Assembly (NCBI GenBank): GCA_016281915.1
Contig: JAEEJO010000077.1
Span: 129,508-193,507, forward strand
Direction of reading: 5' to 3'
From: Clostridiales bacterium
GTDB lineage: Bacteria > Bacillota > Clostridia > Oscillospirales > UBA644
Length of the DNA: 64,000 nucleotides
Position numbers and translations under genes: made by a program
Shown: piece by piece, positions 18,168 to 27,202 of the stretch
Layout of the letters: each line of letters starts with the position of its first letter
How positions within the stretch are numbered: the stretch's first letter is position 1
Notes under the pieces: model-generated
What the model was told of the DNA's origin: nothing
The model's input: only the letters and a program-made list of their open reading frames with translations
Databases searched by the model: none

Positions 18168-20338
18168 GTGAAGAAACTGAATTGCTGCCTTCTGCGTCCG
18201 CATTATTTACTGCGCTTGAAAGCAGCTCACGGGATTATAATCTTAAGAGAATTCATGAAGCATATGATTTTGCTTATAAGGCTCATGAACATCAGACAAG
18301 AAAATCGGGAGAGCCGTATATAGTTCATCCAACTTCCGTCGCAATGATCCTTATGGATTTTGACTGTGATACGGATACAATTATTGCTGCACTTTTTCAT
18401 GATATTATCGAAGATACTCCGTACACATATGACGATATAAAAAAGAAGTTCGGTGAAAACGTCGCCGAACTCGTTGAAGGTGTCACCAAGCTTGATAAGA
18501 TCAAGTATTCATCGCAAGAGGAGCAACAGCTTGAAACACTCAGAAAAATGCTGCTTGCAATGACGAAAGATATACGCGTAATTCTTATTAAGCTTGCGGA
18601 CCGACTGCACAATCTGCGCACGTTAGATTCAATGCCCGAGCAGAAGCAGAGGACAATTGCGCTTGAATCAATTGAGGTCTATGCGCCGCTTGCGCACAGA
18701 TTGGGTATACAGAGTATCAAGAGCGAAATAGAGGATATTGCCGTCCGTTATCTTGATCCGATCGGATACAATGAAATAGTAAATGATCTCGAAAAACTGG
18801 ATACTGATAAAAACTTTTTTTCAAGCATTAAAGAAATGATTGAAAAAAAACTAAAAGAAGAAAATATCAAGGCAACCGTTGACGGACGTGTGAAGCACAT
18901 TTATTCCATATACAGAAAAATGTTCACACAGAACAAGGATTTTAATGAAATATACGATTTATACGCCTTCCGCGTTATTGTTGAAAAAGTCAGTGACTGC
19001 TATAACGTCCTTGGTCATATCCATGATTTGTTTCAGGCTATACCCGGAAGACTGAAAGACTATATTGCCGTTCCAAAGCCTAATATGTATCAGTCGCTGC
19101 ATACTACTGTCAGCTATAACGGTCACTTTTTCGAAGTCCAGATTCGAACTGAAGAGATGCACCGTATTGCTGAACTCGGAATCGCAGCTCACTGGAAATA
19201 TAAGAGCGGTGGAATATCAGATAGCTCTGCAGATGAAAAGCTTGCATGGGTACGTAAGCTGCTTGAAGTACAGACTGATGTTTCTGAACCTGACGACTTC
19301 ATGAAAACATTCAAAATCGATCTGTTCAGTGATCAGGTCTTTGTTTCTACGCCCAAAGGCGATATCATCAAATTACCTGCAGATTCCAATATTATCGATT
19401 TTGCTTATTCAATTCACAGCGAAGTCGGAAATAAAATGACCGGCGGCAAAATTAACGGCAGAATATCCGAACTTTCGACTACGTTGCATAACGGCGATGT
19501 CGTTGAAATCATTACGTCACAATCTTCTCCCGGTCCATCAAGAGACTGGCTCAATCTTGCTCAAACTAATGAGGCAAAGGCCAAGATTCGTCAATGGTTC
19601 AAGAGAGAAAAACGTGATGAAAACATCCAGGAAGGCAAGACAAATCTTGAAAGAGAGCTCAGAAGAATCAATATTTACACGGTGAATATTGATAAAAATA
19701 CTTTCTTCCTTCCGATAATGAACAGATACGGAATGACGGATATCGATGATTTCTACGCAGCGATAGGATACGGCGGTATTTCGATATCTAAAATCCTTCC
19801 TAAGTTAAAAGAAGATTATACTAAACTTCAGAAACAAAATGAAAAGCCAAAAACGGTCGAAGTTAATACAAAGAGAAAATCAATTAACGGCGTAATCGTT
19901 GATGACATCGATAATTGTCTGGTTCATCTTGCAGGATGCTGCTCTCCGCTTCCCGGAGATGAAATAATAGGATATATAACACGCGGTAACGGTGTTGCAA
20001 TTCATAAAACAGACTGCATTAACATGCAGAATGCGGACGGTAATAGAATCATTCGCGTCCATTGGGACGGAACACCGAGTGATTATTTTGCCACTACCGT
20101 TCGTGTTACCGCATTACAGCGAATAGATCTTATAGCCGATATTACTATGGCGCTGGCATCAATGCGAATCGTAATGCATTCCATAAGCACTCATGACCTC
20201 GGAGATGGAAGAATAGACGTCTTCCTTAATATCGATGTCCTTGATTTGGCGCATCTTGATACTGTTATGAAACGTATCAACAAAATCAACAGTGTTACAA
20301 CCGTTGAGCGCGCTCCTGAAAAAGGTATGAAGAAATGA
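18164..20338 (+). CDS. relA: Bifunctional (p)ppGpp synthetase/hydrolase (RelA/SpoT)
   Basis: HD domain (ALFHDIIEDTPYTYDDI), synthetase motif (IYSIYRKMF..DLYAFRVIV), TGS and ACT regions. Confidence 0.96.
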   Translation: MSEETELLPSASALFTALESSSRDYNLKRIHEAYDFAYKAHEHQTRKSGEPYIVHPTSVAMILMDFDCDTDTIIAALFHDIIEDTPYTYDDIKKKFGENVAELVEGVTKLDKIKYSSQEEQQLETLRKMLLAMTKDIRVILIKLADRLHNLRTLDSMPEQKQRTIALESIEVYAPLAHRLGIQSIKSEIEDIAVRYLDPIGYNEIVNDLEKLDTDKNFFSSIKEMIEKKLKEENIKATVDGRVKHIYSIYRKMFTQNKDFNEIYDLYAFRVIVEKVSDCYNVLGHIHDLFQAIPGRLKDYIAVPKPNMYQSLHTTVSYNGHFFEVQIRTEEMHRIAELGIAAHWKYKSGGISDSSADEKLAWVRKLLEVQTDVSEPDDFMKTFKIDLFSDQVFVSTPKGDIIKLPADSNIIDFAYSIHSEVGNKMTGGKINGRISELSTTLHNGDVVEIITSQSSPGPSRDWLNLAQTNEAKAKIRQWFKREKRDENIQEGKTNLERELRRINIYTVNIDKNTFFLPIMNRYGMTDIDDFYAAIGYGGISISKILPKLKEDYTKLQKQNEKPKTVEVNTKRKSINGVIVDDIDNCLVHLAGCCSPLPGDEIIGYITRGNGVAIHKTDCINMQNADGNRIIRVHWDGTPSDYFATTVRVTALQRIDLIADITMALASMRIVMHSISTHDLGDGRIDVFLNIDVLDLAHLDTVMKRINKINSVTTVERAPEKGMKK

Positions 20339-20778
20339 AAGCTATTATTCAAAGAGTTGATTCGGCAGTAATAGATATTAATGATAACGGTATTCTTTCA
20401 CAAGAAACGATAGGGCGGGGGATACTGATTTTGCTTGGTATTGAGAGCACTGATACCGATGCAAATTTAAATCTCTTGGCTGAGAGATGCCGTGGACTCA
20501 GGATTTTTCCTGATGAGAACGGGAAAATGAATTTATCTGTTAATGATATCGGCGGCGAAGCGTTGATTGTGTCTAATTTCACCCTTTGTGCAGATACTAC
20601 TCATGGAAAAAGACCTTCTTTTATTAATGCTGCTCGTCCTGAACATGCTCGACCGCTTTACGATAAGTTCGTTAGTATCTTCAGCGCGCATACTCCGGTC
20701 AAAACAGGTGTATTCGGCGCTCATATGACGATTGATTTAGTTAACAACGGCCCTGTCACATTGATAATTGAGGGATAA
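20335..20778 (+). CDS. dtd: D-aminoacyl-tRNA deacylase
   Basis: MKAIIQRVDSAVI; LIVSNFTLCADTTHGKRPSF; MTIDLVNNGPVT. Confidence 0.95.
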   Translation: MKAIIQRVDSAVIDINDNGILSQETIGRGILILLGIESTDTDANLNLLAERCRGLRIFPDENGKMNLSVNDIGGEALIVSNFTLCADTTHGKRPSFINAARPEHARPLYDKFVSIFSAHTPVKTGVFGAHMTIDLVNNGPVTLIIEG

Positions 20779-20779
20779 C

Positions 20780-21421
20780 ATGTTAAACGAATTAGTCAGA
20801 GCAAGAAGCGGCGTTTATGTCGCAAATTCTTATTTTATTTTTGATGAAAACGGTAATGCAATTATTATTGACCCTGCTTGCAGCTTCGATAAAAGTGAAA
20901 AGATATTAAATGGACGCATACCTATGTTCTTAATTCTTACTCATGGGCACCTTGATCATACATACGACTGCGATTTATATGTGAAAAAGTACAATGCCAG
21001 GGTTTGTATTCATGAGTCTGACTTGGTATATTTGTCAGATAGCCGTTACAGCTCGCCTGACGGCATTCCTGATGGATATTATAATAAGGTAATTGATGCC
21101 GATTGTATCCTAAAAGACGGCGACACATTTGATTTCGGAAAAGACACCTATACTGTTATTCATACTCCTGGACATACAGAAGGTTCTTGCTGCCTTTATA
21201 CTGAAGGCGCTCTTTTTTCAGGCGATACTTTGTTCAGACGATCAATAGGAAGAACCGATTTTCCGTATGGTTGCAGTAATGAAAAAATGCAATCTTCCTT
21301 AAAAAGATTACTTGATCTTGTTCCTGACGGTACGGCAATTTATCCGGGACACGGTTTTCAGACTTTAATGGAAGATGAAAAACGATACAATCCTTTTCTA
21401 AGAATGCTTTATGAAGATTGA
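20780..21421 (+). CDS. MBL-fold metallo-hydrolase (glyoxalase II-like); start revised from track's 20768
   Basis: LILTHGHLDHTYD; HTPGHTEGSCCL; SGDTLFRRSIGRTDFP; SD gaggga before ATG 20780. Confidence 0.92.
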   Translation: MLNELVRARSGVYVANSYFIFDENGNAIIIDPACSFDKSEKILNGRIPMFLILTHGHLDHTYDCDLYVKKYNARVCIHESDLVYLSDSRYSSPDGIPDGYYNKVIDADCILKDGDTFDFGKDTYTVIHTPGHTEGSCCLYTEGALFSGDTLFRRSIGRTDFPYGCSNEKMQSSLKRLLDLVPDGTAIYPGHGFQTLMEDEKRYNPFLRMLYED

Positions 21422-22790
21422 ACTTGTTAACAACGATTTCAGATTTGACATCTCAAATGCCGTTCTTCTTTTTTATCCTCGTATAAACACTGTTGATGAC
21501 AGTGACCAAAAAAGTATTAAGGTATGTGTCAAAGACAATTTCGCAAGCGCAGAATTAATTGACGGAAACAATAATTATTATTCCGAAGTTCAATTTGACA
21601 GATCTTTGTATGATTATCTTCGGTGCGCATGCGTTCGTGCCGTATATGATGTTTGTTTTCAGGCTACAGGCGTCAGACCGCCATGGGGCTTGCTTATCGG
21701 GGTAAGACCTGTTAATTTCTATTTAAAAATGTATGGGTTATACGGTGAAAACTGCACTGATATTTTGCAAAATTCATATCTGGTATCTCCCGATAAGATC
21801 AAACTTTGCCGTGAAACAGTTAATATGCGCAGTCAATCAGTAAACAGATTGACAGAAGATTCGTTTAGTCTTTATGTATCCGTGCCGTTTTGTCCTTCAA
21901 GATGCAAGTATTGTTCTTTTGTTTCATTTTCAACAGAAAAAGAGAAAAAATACATTGATCCGTACGTGAGAGTTCTTTGTGATGAGATCAAAACTACGGC
22001 AGAAAGTTTACATGGAAGATCTCCGTTAACAATTTATATAGGAGGCGGAACTCCTACCTGTATTCCGGATGATCTTTTTGAAAAAATACTTATTTGTATT
22101 ACCGAATCTTTCAACCTTTCCGATTGCTTTGAATTTACTGTTGAAGCCGGGCGACCGGAAACCATTTCAGTCAAGAAACTTGAAATAATGAAAAAATACG
22201 GTGTAACTCGAATTTGCGTCAATCCGCAATCCTTGTCCGAACAAGTTTTACTTGCCGCGGGTAGAAATCACAGTGCTATAGAATTTTTTGATGCATATCG
22301 TCTTGCCGAACAATATGGATTTGATATTAATGTTGATTTGATTGCAGGCTTACCGTTTGAAACAACAGTATCGTTTTCGACCGGTATTAAAAAAATCATC
22401 GATCTTAATCCTGAAGATATAACGATTCACACTCTTTATATTAAGCGTGCTGCTGATTACGGCTCCGATAAATCCCTATATGCAAAAACAGATTCTGAAT
22501 CCGTTGCTCAAATGCTTTCTTCTGCCTATAAGGATCTTGAATCCCACGGATACTTTCCATACTATCTTTACCGTCAGAAAAATACGGTTGGTAACAACGA
22601 AAATATCGGTTTTGCAAAGAAGGGGACGGAATGTGCGTATAATATTTATATGATGGATGAGATTCAGACTATTTACGGGTGCGGTGCCAACGCAATGACT
22701 AAAATTGTTTCCAACGGACAAATAACACGTTCTTGCGGCACAAAATATGCTTATAATTATATTTTGAAAAACGGAGAGAAAAACAAATGA
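21411..22790 (+). CDS. hemZ: Coproporphyrinogen dehydrogenase HemZ-like radical SAM protein
   Basis: WGLLIGVRPVNFYLKM; VPFCPSRCKYCSFVSF (CxxxCxxC); TIYIGGGTPT. Confidence 0.9.
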   Translation: MKIELVNNDFRFDISNAVLLFYPRINTVDDSDQKSIKVCVKDNFASAELIDGNNNYYSEVQFDRSLYDYLRCACVRAVYDVCFQATGVRPPWGLLIGVRPVNFYLKMYGLYGENCTDILQNSYLVSPDKIKLCRETVNMRSQSVNRLTEDSFSLYVSVPFCPSRCKYCSFVSFSTEKEKKYIDPYVRVLCDEIKTTAESLHGRSPLTIYIGGGTPTCIPDDLFEKILICITESFNLSDCFEFTVEAGRPETISVKKLEIMKKYGVTRICVNPQSLSEQVLLAAGRNHSAIEFFDAYRLAEQYGFDINVDLIAGLPFETTVSFSTGIKKIIDLNPEDITIHTLYIKRAADYGSDKSLYAKTDSESVAQMLSSAYKDLESHGYFPYYLYRQKNTVGNNENIGFAKKGTECAYNIYMMDEIQTIYGCGANAMTKIVSNGQITRSCGTKYAYNYILKNGEKNK

Positions 22791-23722
22791 AAAGACGTCG
22801 CACATCATACAGTATTCCGTTGCTCAATCAAAAACTCACATCAAATCCTGAAAATGAAGTTGAGAAAGCAGAAAAAAAATATATTTCTCAAATTCATAAT
22901 GCCGCAAAAATACTGGCTTCCAGAAGGATCGTTCTTATATCGGGACCGTCTGCTTCCGGTAAAACGACATCAGCGCAAAAGCTATGTGAAACTATCAGAA
23001 AAGGCGGGAAAAAATGTGAGGTCGTTTCTTTAGATGACTTTTATCATAATAAGGAACATTTGCCTATAGTAAACGGTGAACCCAACGCAGAAATTGTTGA
23101 TGCACTTTCTGTATCGCTTATTCACAAAACTATGGAAAATCTCATGCGAGATGGATTTTCATATGTTCCCAGGTATGATTTTACGGTTGGTAAGCGCACA
23201 AATGATGCCTCATTTATTGATATAGGTTCTGACGGAATCGTGATTTTTGAAGGAATCCATGCTTTAAACCCAAAAATTAATCAAGGGCTGAAGCCGGAAT
23301 CAGTTTTAAAGCTATATGTCAGTCCGCATAGCGATTTCTCTCAAAACGGGATCAGAATTCTGACCAAAAGAGACGTTCGATTCCTCAGACGTCTTATACG
23401 CGACAGTTGGGCACGCAATACGGATCCAGAAGGAACTATGAATATGTGGCCTGCTGTGTGTGAGGGTGAAGATACTCTGATACGTCCGTTCGCTGATTAT
23501 GCTGAAATGTATATTAATACTACGCATTCTTATGAACCGTATATAATGAAAGACAAGGCTTCTGTTTTGTTGAATGAGGTTCCCCACAACAGTAAAAACA
23601 GAGAAATTGCATTGCAGTATCTTAACAAATTACAGACTTTTTTCTCTGTTTCATCAGGTTTAATTCCTGAAAGCTCTCTTCTCAATGAGTTCATTAACAG
23701 AGATGAAGGATCGCATTTATAA
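22787..23722 (+). CDS. Uridine kinase-like nucleoside kinase
   Basis: Walker A GPSASGKTTSAQKL; VVSLDDFYHNKE; GIVIFEGIHALNP. Confidence 0.85.
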   Translation: MKRRRTSYSIPLLNQKLTSNPENEVEKAEKKYISQIHNAAKILASRRIVLISGPSASGKTTSAQKLCETIRKGGKKCEVVSLDDFYHNKEHLPIVNGEPNAEIVDALSVSLIHKTMENLMRDGFSYVPRYDFTVGKRTNDASFIDIGSDGIVIFEGIHALNPKINQGLKPESVLKLYVSPHSDFSQNGIRILTKRDVRFLRRLIRDSWARNTDPEGTMNMWPAVCEGEDTLIRPFADYAEMYINTTHSYEPYIMKDKASVLLNEVPHNSKNREIALQYLNKLQTFFSVSSGLIPESSLLNEFINRDEGSHL

Positions 23723-23793
23723 TGCTATTGCCTGAATTTTTTTATTGCTTCAAACTTGTCACAAATTATTTTGCTTTTTAATCAAAAAATTGC

Positions 23794-23822
23794 TTGACAT
23801 TACGTATTTATTCGTGTATAAT
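23794..23822 (+). promoter_or_regulatory. Consensus sigma-A promoter of rpsU
   Basis: TTGACA-N17-TATAAT. Confidence 0.85.
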
Positions 23823-23876
23823 ACTATTGATAAGATTTAAAAGCTCTTTTTGATCGATGGAGGGGAGGGAAACTTA

Positions 23877-24053
23877 ATGTCAGAAATCAAACTTAAAGAG
23901 AACGAATCGTTAGATAACGCGCTCCGTCGTTTTAAGAGACAGTGTCAAAAAGCAGGCGTAATTTCCGAGCTTAGAAAACGTGAATTTTACGAAAAGCCTT
24001 CTGTAAAACGTAAGAAAAAATCTGAGGCGGCAAGAAAACGCAAATACAAATAA
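23877..24053 (+). CDS. rpsU: 30S ribosomal protein S21; start revised from track's 23850
   Basis: [58 protein letters not shown]; strong SD ggaggggaggg. Confidence 0.97.
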   Translation: MSEIKLKENESLDNALRRFKRQCQKAGVISELRKREFYEKPSVKRKKKSEAARKRKYK

Positions 24054-24067
24054 TTGACAATAAGCAT

Positions 24068-24103
24068 GGAATGCCGGTTTTTACGGCATTCCGTTGTTTT
24101 TTT
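24068..24103 (+). terminator. Rho-independent terminator after rpsU
   Basis: ggaatgccg-gttttta-cggcattcc stem followed by gttgttttttt. Confidence 0.85.
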
Positions 24104-24107
24104 AGAT

Positions 24108-24590
24108 ATGAAAAATACTACTCCTCATTTTTTGCAGGCGTTTGATTCTTATAAAGATATTACGCCGCAGCTTCTTGAAAAATATTGCATTCACGGAATC
24201 CTTGTCGATCTTGATGATACGCTTGTCACGCACAATTTCCCGACTCCGGATGAAAATGTCCGATTATGGCTGAATCAGATGAAACAAGGTGGGATTCGTG
24301 TTTGTATTATTTCAAATAACCAAAAAAAACGCATGATGAGTTTTGTTGCCGATCTTGACATCGGATATTTTTACAACTCATTCAAACCTCGAATCCATGT
24401 CATTCAGTCTGCGCTCGGTGTAATGAATATAAAGAAAGAAGAGGCGGCAGTAATCGGAGATCAGATTTTTACAGATATACTTGCTGCAAACCGCGCTGGC
24501 ATCAAAGCCTTTCTTGTTAAACCTGTGGGGTCAAAAAGCACTTTATTTATTAAATTAAAAAGATATTTTGAGAGGAATTTTCTGAAATGA
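24108..24590 (+). CDS. YqeG family HAD-IIIA-type phosphatase; start revised from track's 24054
   Basis: ILVDLDDTLVTHNFPTPDENVRLWL; AAVIGDQIFTDILAANRAGIKAFLVKPV; upstream track codons overlap the rpsU terminator. Confidence 0.9.
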   Translation: MKNTTPHFLQAFDSYKDITPQLLEKYCIHGILVDLDDTLVTHNFPTPDENVRLWLNQMKQGGIRVCIISNNQKKRMMSFVADLDIGYFYNSFKPRIHVIQSALGVMNIKKEEAAVIGDQIFTDILAANRAGIKAFLVKPVGSKSTLFIKLKRYFERNFLK

Positions 24591-25666
24591 GCAGAATTGA
24601 AATACTTTCAGCAAAGTTGAACAGGGGAGAGGCTATCATCCTTTTGCGCCCTGAAAATCGCAGATATTTTACCGGGATGACTACATCTAACGGCCTACTT
24701 CTAGTCACTCCGGATCAAGCATGGTTTTTTACAGATTTCAGATATATAATTGCTGCAAAACAAATTGTAAATAAACCCATTGCCGTTGAGTTGTTTAACG
24801 GAACGCATGCTGCAACCTTAAAAAAGACTCTTGAAACGTTGCCTTATAAAACAGAACGTATTTATTTTGAAGATACCTATTTGAGCTTTTCTTCGGCCAA
24901 AGCGTTTATGGAAGAAATGAAGGATATCGACTTTGCAGGAGGAGAATCTCTTGTCAGCGTTTTGAGACGCGAAAAAACTCAGCATGAAATAAACCTGATT
25001 TCTGAAGCTCAGAAAATCACGGATGACGCATTTACCGATATACTTGATTATATTTCAATGAATAAAGACAAGGGAATAACGGAAAAAGATATCGCCTTTG
25101 AGCTTGAGTTTGATATGAGAAGGCGTGGTGCAATCTCATTGGCATTCGATACTATTATCGCTTCCGGAACAAACGGAGCGTGCTGTCATGCTGTTCCCTC
25201 TGATAAACAGGTAAAATCCGGAGAATTAATAACAATGGATTTCGGTGCTTGTTTTGAGGGATATATGAGTGATATGACCAGAACTGTAGCAATCGGAAAC
25301 ATTTCAGAAGATAAAGAGAAAATATATGATATAGTTTTAAATGCCCAGCTGACTGCGATCAAAAACATTAAGGCAGGAATGACGGGAAGTCAATGCGATG
25401 CGTTCGCTCGTGATTATATCGCAAAAGAAGGATACGGAAAAGACTTTGGACATTCTCTCGGACACGGTGTAGGTCTTGAGATACATGAAGGTCCCAATTT
25501 TGCCCAGTCATTTTCAGGTATTATCAATGTAAATGCTGTGATGTCAGTTGAGCCTGGCATTTATATTGAGGATAACTGCGGAGTCAGAATAGAAGATCTT
25601 GTTGTTGTAAAAGAAGACGGAGTTGATATTTTAACAAAGAGCCCCAAACAGTTGATCAGACTTTAA
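24587..25666 (+). CDS. M24 family Xaa-Pro peptidase (aminopeptidase P-like)
   Basis: ITMDFGACFEGYMSDMTRTVAIG; FGHSLGHGVGLEIHEGP; SVEPGIYIEDNCGVRIEDLVVV. Confidence 0.94.
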   Translation: MSRIEILSAKLNRGEAIILLRPENRRYFTGMTTSNGLLLVTPDQAWFFTDFRYIIAAKQIVNKPIAVELFNGTHAATLKKTLETLPYKTERIYFEDTYLSFSSAKAFMEEMKDIDFAGGESLVSVLRREKTQHEINLISEAQKITDDAFTDILDYISMNKDKGITEKDIAFELEFDMRRRGAISLAFDTIIASGTNGACCHAVPSDKQVKSGELITMDFGACFEGYMSDMTRTVAIGNISEDKEKIYDIVLNAQLTAIKNIKAGMTGSQCDAFARDYIAKEGYGKDFGHSLGHGVGLEIHEGPNFAQSFSGIINVNAVMSVEPGIYIEDNCGVRIEDLVVVKEDGVDILTKSPKQLIRL

Positions 25667-25678
25667 GGAGAGATTTTT

Positions 25679-26746
25679 GTGAAATCATTTAATGTTGCGA
25701 TTATCGGCTGCGGAACAATTTGTAATTCCGCTCATGCTCCTAATTACAAGAAAAATGAAAAAGCACATGTTAAATACCTTGTGGATATAAAACATGAAAA
25801 GGCAGAAGCGGTCAAGAAGAAGTTTTCATTTGATGATGCGACAATTATTTCGAATTATAAAGAATTATTAAATGATAAATCACTTGATGCAGTTTCCGTT
25901 TGCCTGCCTAATTATCTGCATCATCAGGTTTCCTGTGAATGCCTTGCAGCGGGTATTGATGTCCTGTGTGAAAAACCGATTGCGATTTCCTACACTCAAG
26001 TCAAAGAGATGAAAGAAATTGCAGACCGATATTCACGCATACTTAATATCGGTGTTGTTAATCGCTTCGACGTGTATGTAAATGAGCTTAAAAGAATCAT
26101 TGAATCCGGCAGTATTGGTGAAATCTATCATGTTTACTGTTCTTTCAGAAATCATAGAAGCATTCCCGGAATGGGCGGTTGGTTCACAACCAAAAGCATG
26201 TCCGGCGGTGGTGTTTTGATTGACTGGGGCGTTCACTTTATAGATATTATTATGTATGTGCTCGGTAATCCTCAGGTAAATTCCGTTTCGGGAAAAGCAT
26301 ATTGCGAATTAGGCAAAAACATGACGGAATATGTCTTTGAGAATATGTGGGCAGGACCTCCTGATTATAACGGTATTTACGATGTCGATGACTTTGTTAC
26401 TGCTTTTGTAAGGACTTCCGGACCGACAATCTCTCTCAACGGCGCATGGGCTCAAAATATCGTAAATGATGATATGACAATTGAATTCCTCGGTTCTAAG
26501 GGAGGAGTAAAATTAAGATACAGAAGCGATTTTGATCTTACTGTTTGCAGTGACGGAAAGATAAACACTATTAAACAAAAATGCGAAACGCGAGATCCTT
26601 TTTTTGATGAAATCAATTCGTTTCTTGAGTGTGTAGAAAACAGAACTAAATCACGCTCAAATATTGATAACGTTATTATTTCACAACAGATAATGGATGC
26701 TATATATGAGTCATCCGAAAAAAACTGTGAAATAATTATTCGCTGA
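25679..26746 (+). CDS. Gfo/Idh/MocA family oxidoreductase (GTG start)
   Basis: NVAIIGCGTICNSAHAPNY; GIDVLCEKPIAIS; SD aaggagaga before GTG 25679. Confidence 0.92.
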   Translation: MKSFNVAIIGCGTICNSAHAPNYKKNEKAHVKYLVDIKHEKAEAVKKKFSFDDATIISNYKELLNDKSLDAVSVCLPNYLHHQVSCECLAAGIDVLCEKPIAISYTQVKEMKEIADRYSRILNIGVVNRFDVYVNELKRIIESGSIGEIYHVYCSFRNHRSIPGMGGWFTTKSMSGGGVLIDWGVHFIDIIMYVLGNPQVNSVSGKAYCELGKNMTEYVFENMWAGPPDYNGIYDVDDFVTAFVRTSGPTISLNGAWAQNIVNDDMTIEFLGSKGGVKLRYRSDFDLTVCSDGKINTIKQKCETRDPFFDEINSFLECVENRTKSRSNIDNVIISQQIMDAIYESSEKNCEIIIR

Positions 26747-26764
26747 ATATCGTAATTATGCTCA

Positions 26765-26813
26765 ATATCACGGTAATGCTTCCGGTATTTTGACCTAGCA
26801 TTACCGTTGATAT
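26765..26813. other. Long imperfect inverted repeat (possible terminator without clear U-tract)
   Basis: atatcacggtaatgct ... agcattaccgttgatat, 16-nt loop, one bulge. Confidence 0.6.
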
Positions 26814-26854
26814 GACAGCGATAGGGGATGTTTGCGACAAGCAAATACATACCA

Positions 26855-26883
26855 TTGACAATTCAATCAAATTGTGGTAAAAT
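26855..26883 (+). promoter_or_regulatory. tRNA-Leu promoter
   Basis: TTGACA-N17-TAAAAT ending 10 nt before tRNA. Confidence 0.8.
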
Positions 26884-26893
26884 AACAGAAGAT

Positions 26894-26976
26894 GCGGGCG
26901 TGGCGGAATGGCAGACGCGCTAGATTTAGGATCTAGTGTTTTCAACGTGCAGGTTCAAGTCCTGTCGCCCGCACCA
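26894..26976 (+). tRNA. tRNA-Leu (anticodon UAG), CCA encoded
   Basis: Acceptor GCGGGCG/CGCCCGC; anticodon stem-loop CTAGA-TTTAGGA-TCTAG; variable arm; T-arm AGGTTCAAGTCCT; terminal ACCA. Confidence 0.95.
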
Positions 26977-27170
26977 AAAAATCTGATTTTAATGATTCTG
27001 CTCCGATAATAGGATCTTTCCGGTACAGAAATCAAAACTGAAAAGTTTTATAATGATTCTGAATTTCAGGGATTGATTAACTAACGGATAAATAAACTCA
27101 TTTTTTTTCTTTTAGGCAACGGTAGGAGACGCAGTCGAGTATGCTACAGTCTCCATTCTTATAATATATG

Positions 27171-27202
27171 CAATTGCGCAAAATGAATATTTTGTGCAAT
27201 TG
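27171..27202. repeat. Inverted repeat upstream of Xer-type recombinase
   Basis: caattgcgcaaaat-gaat-attttgtgcaattg (14-bp arms, one mismatch/G-U). Confidence 0.75.
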
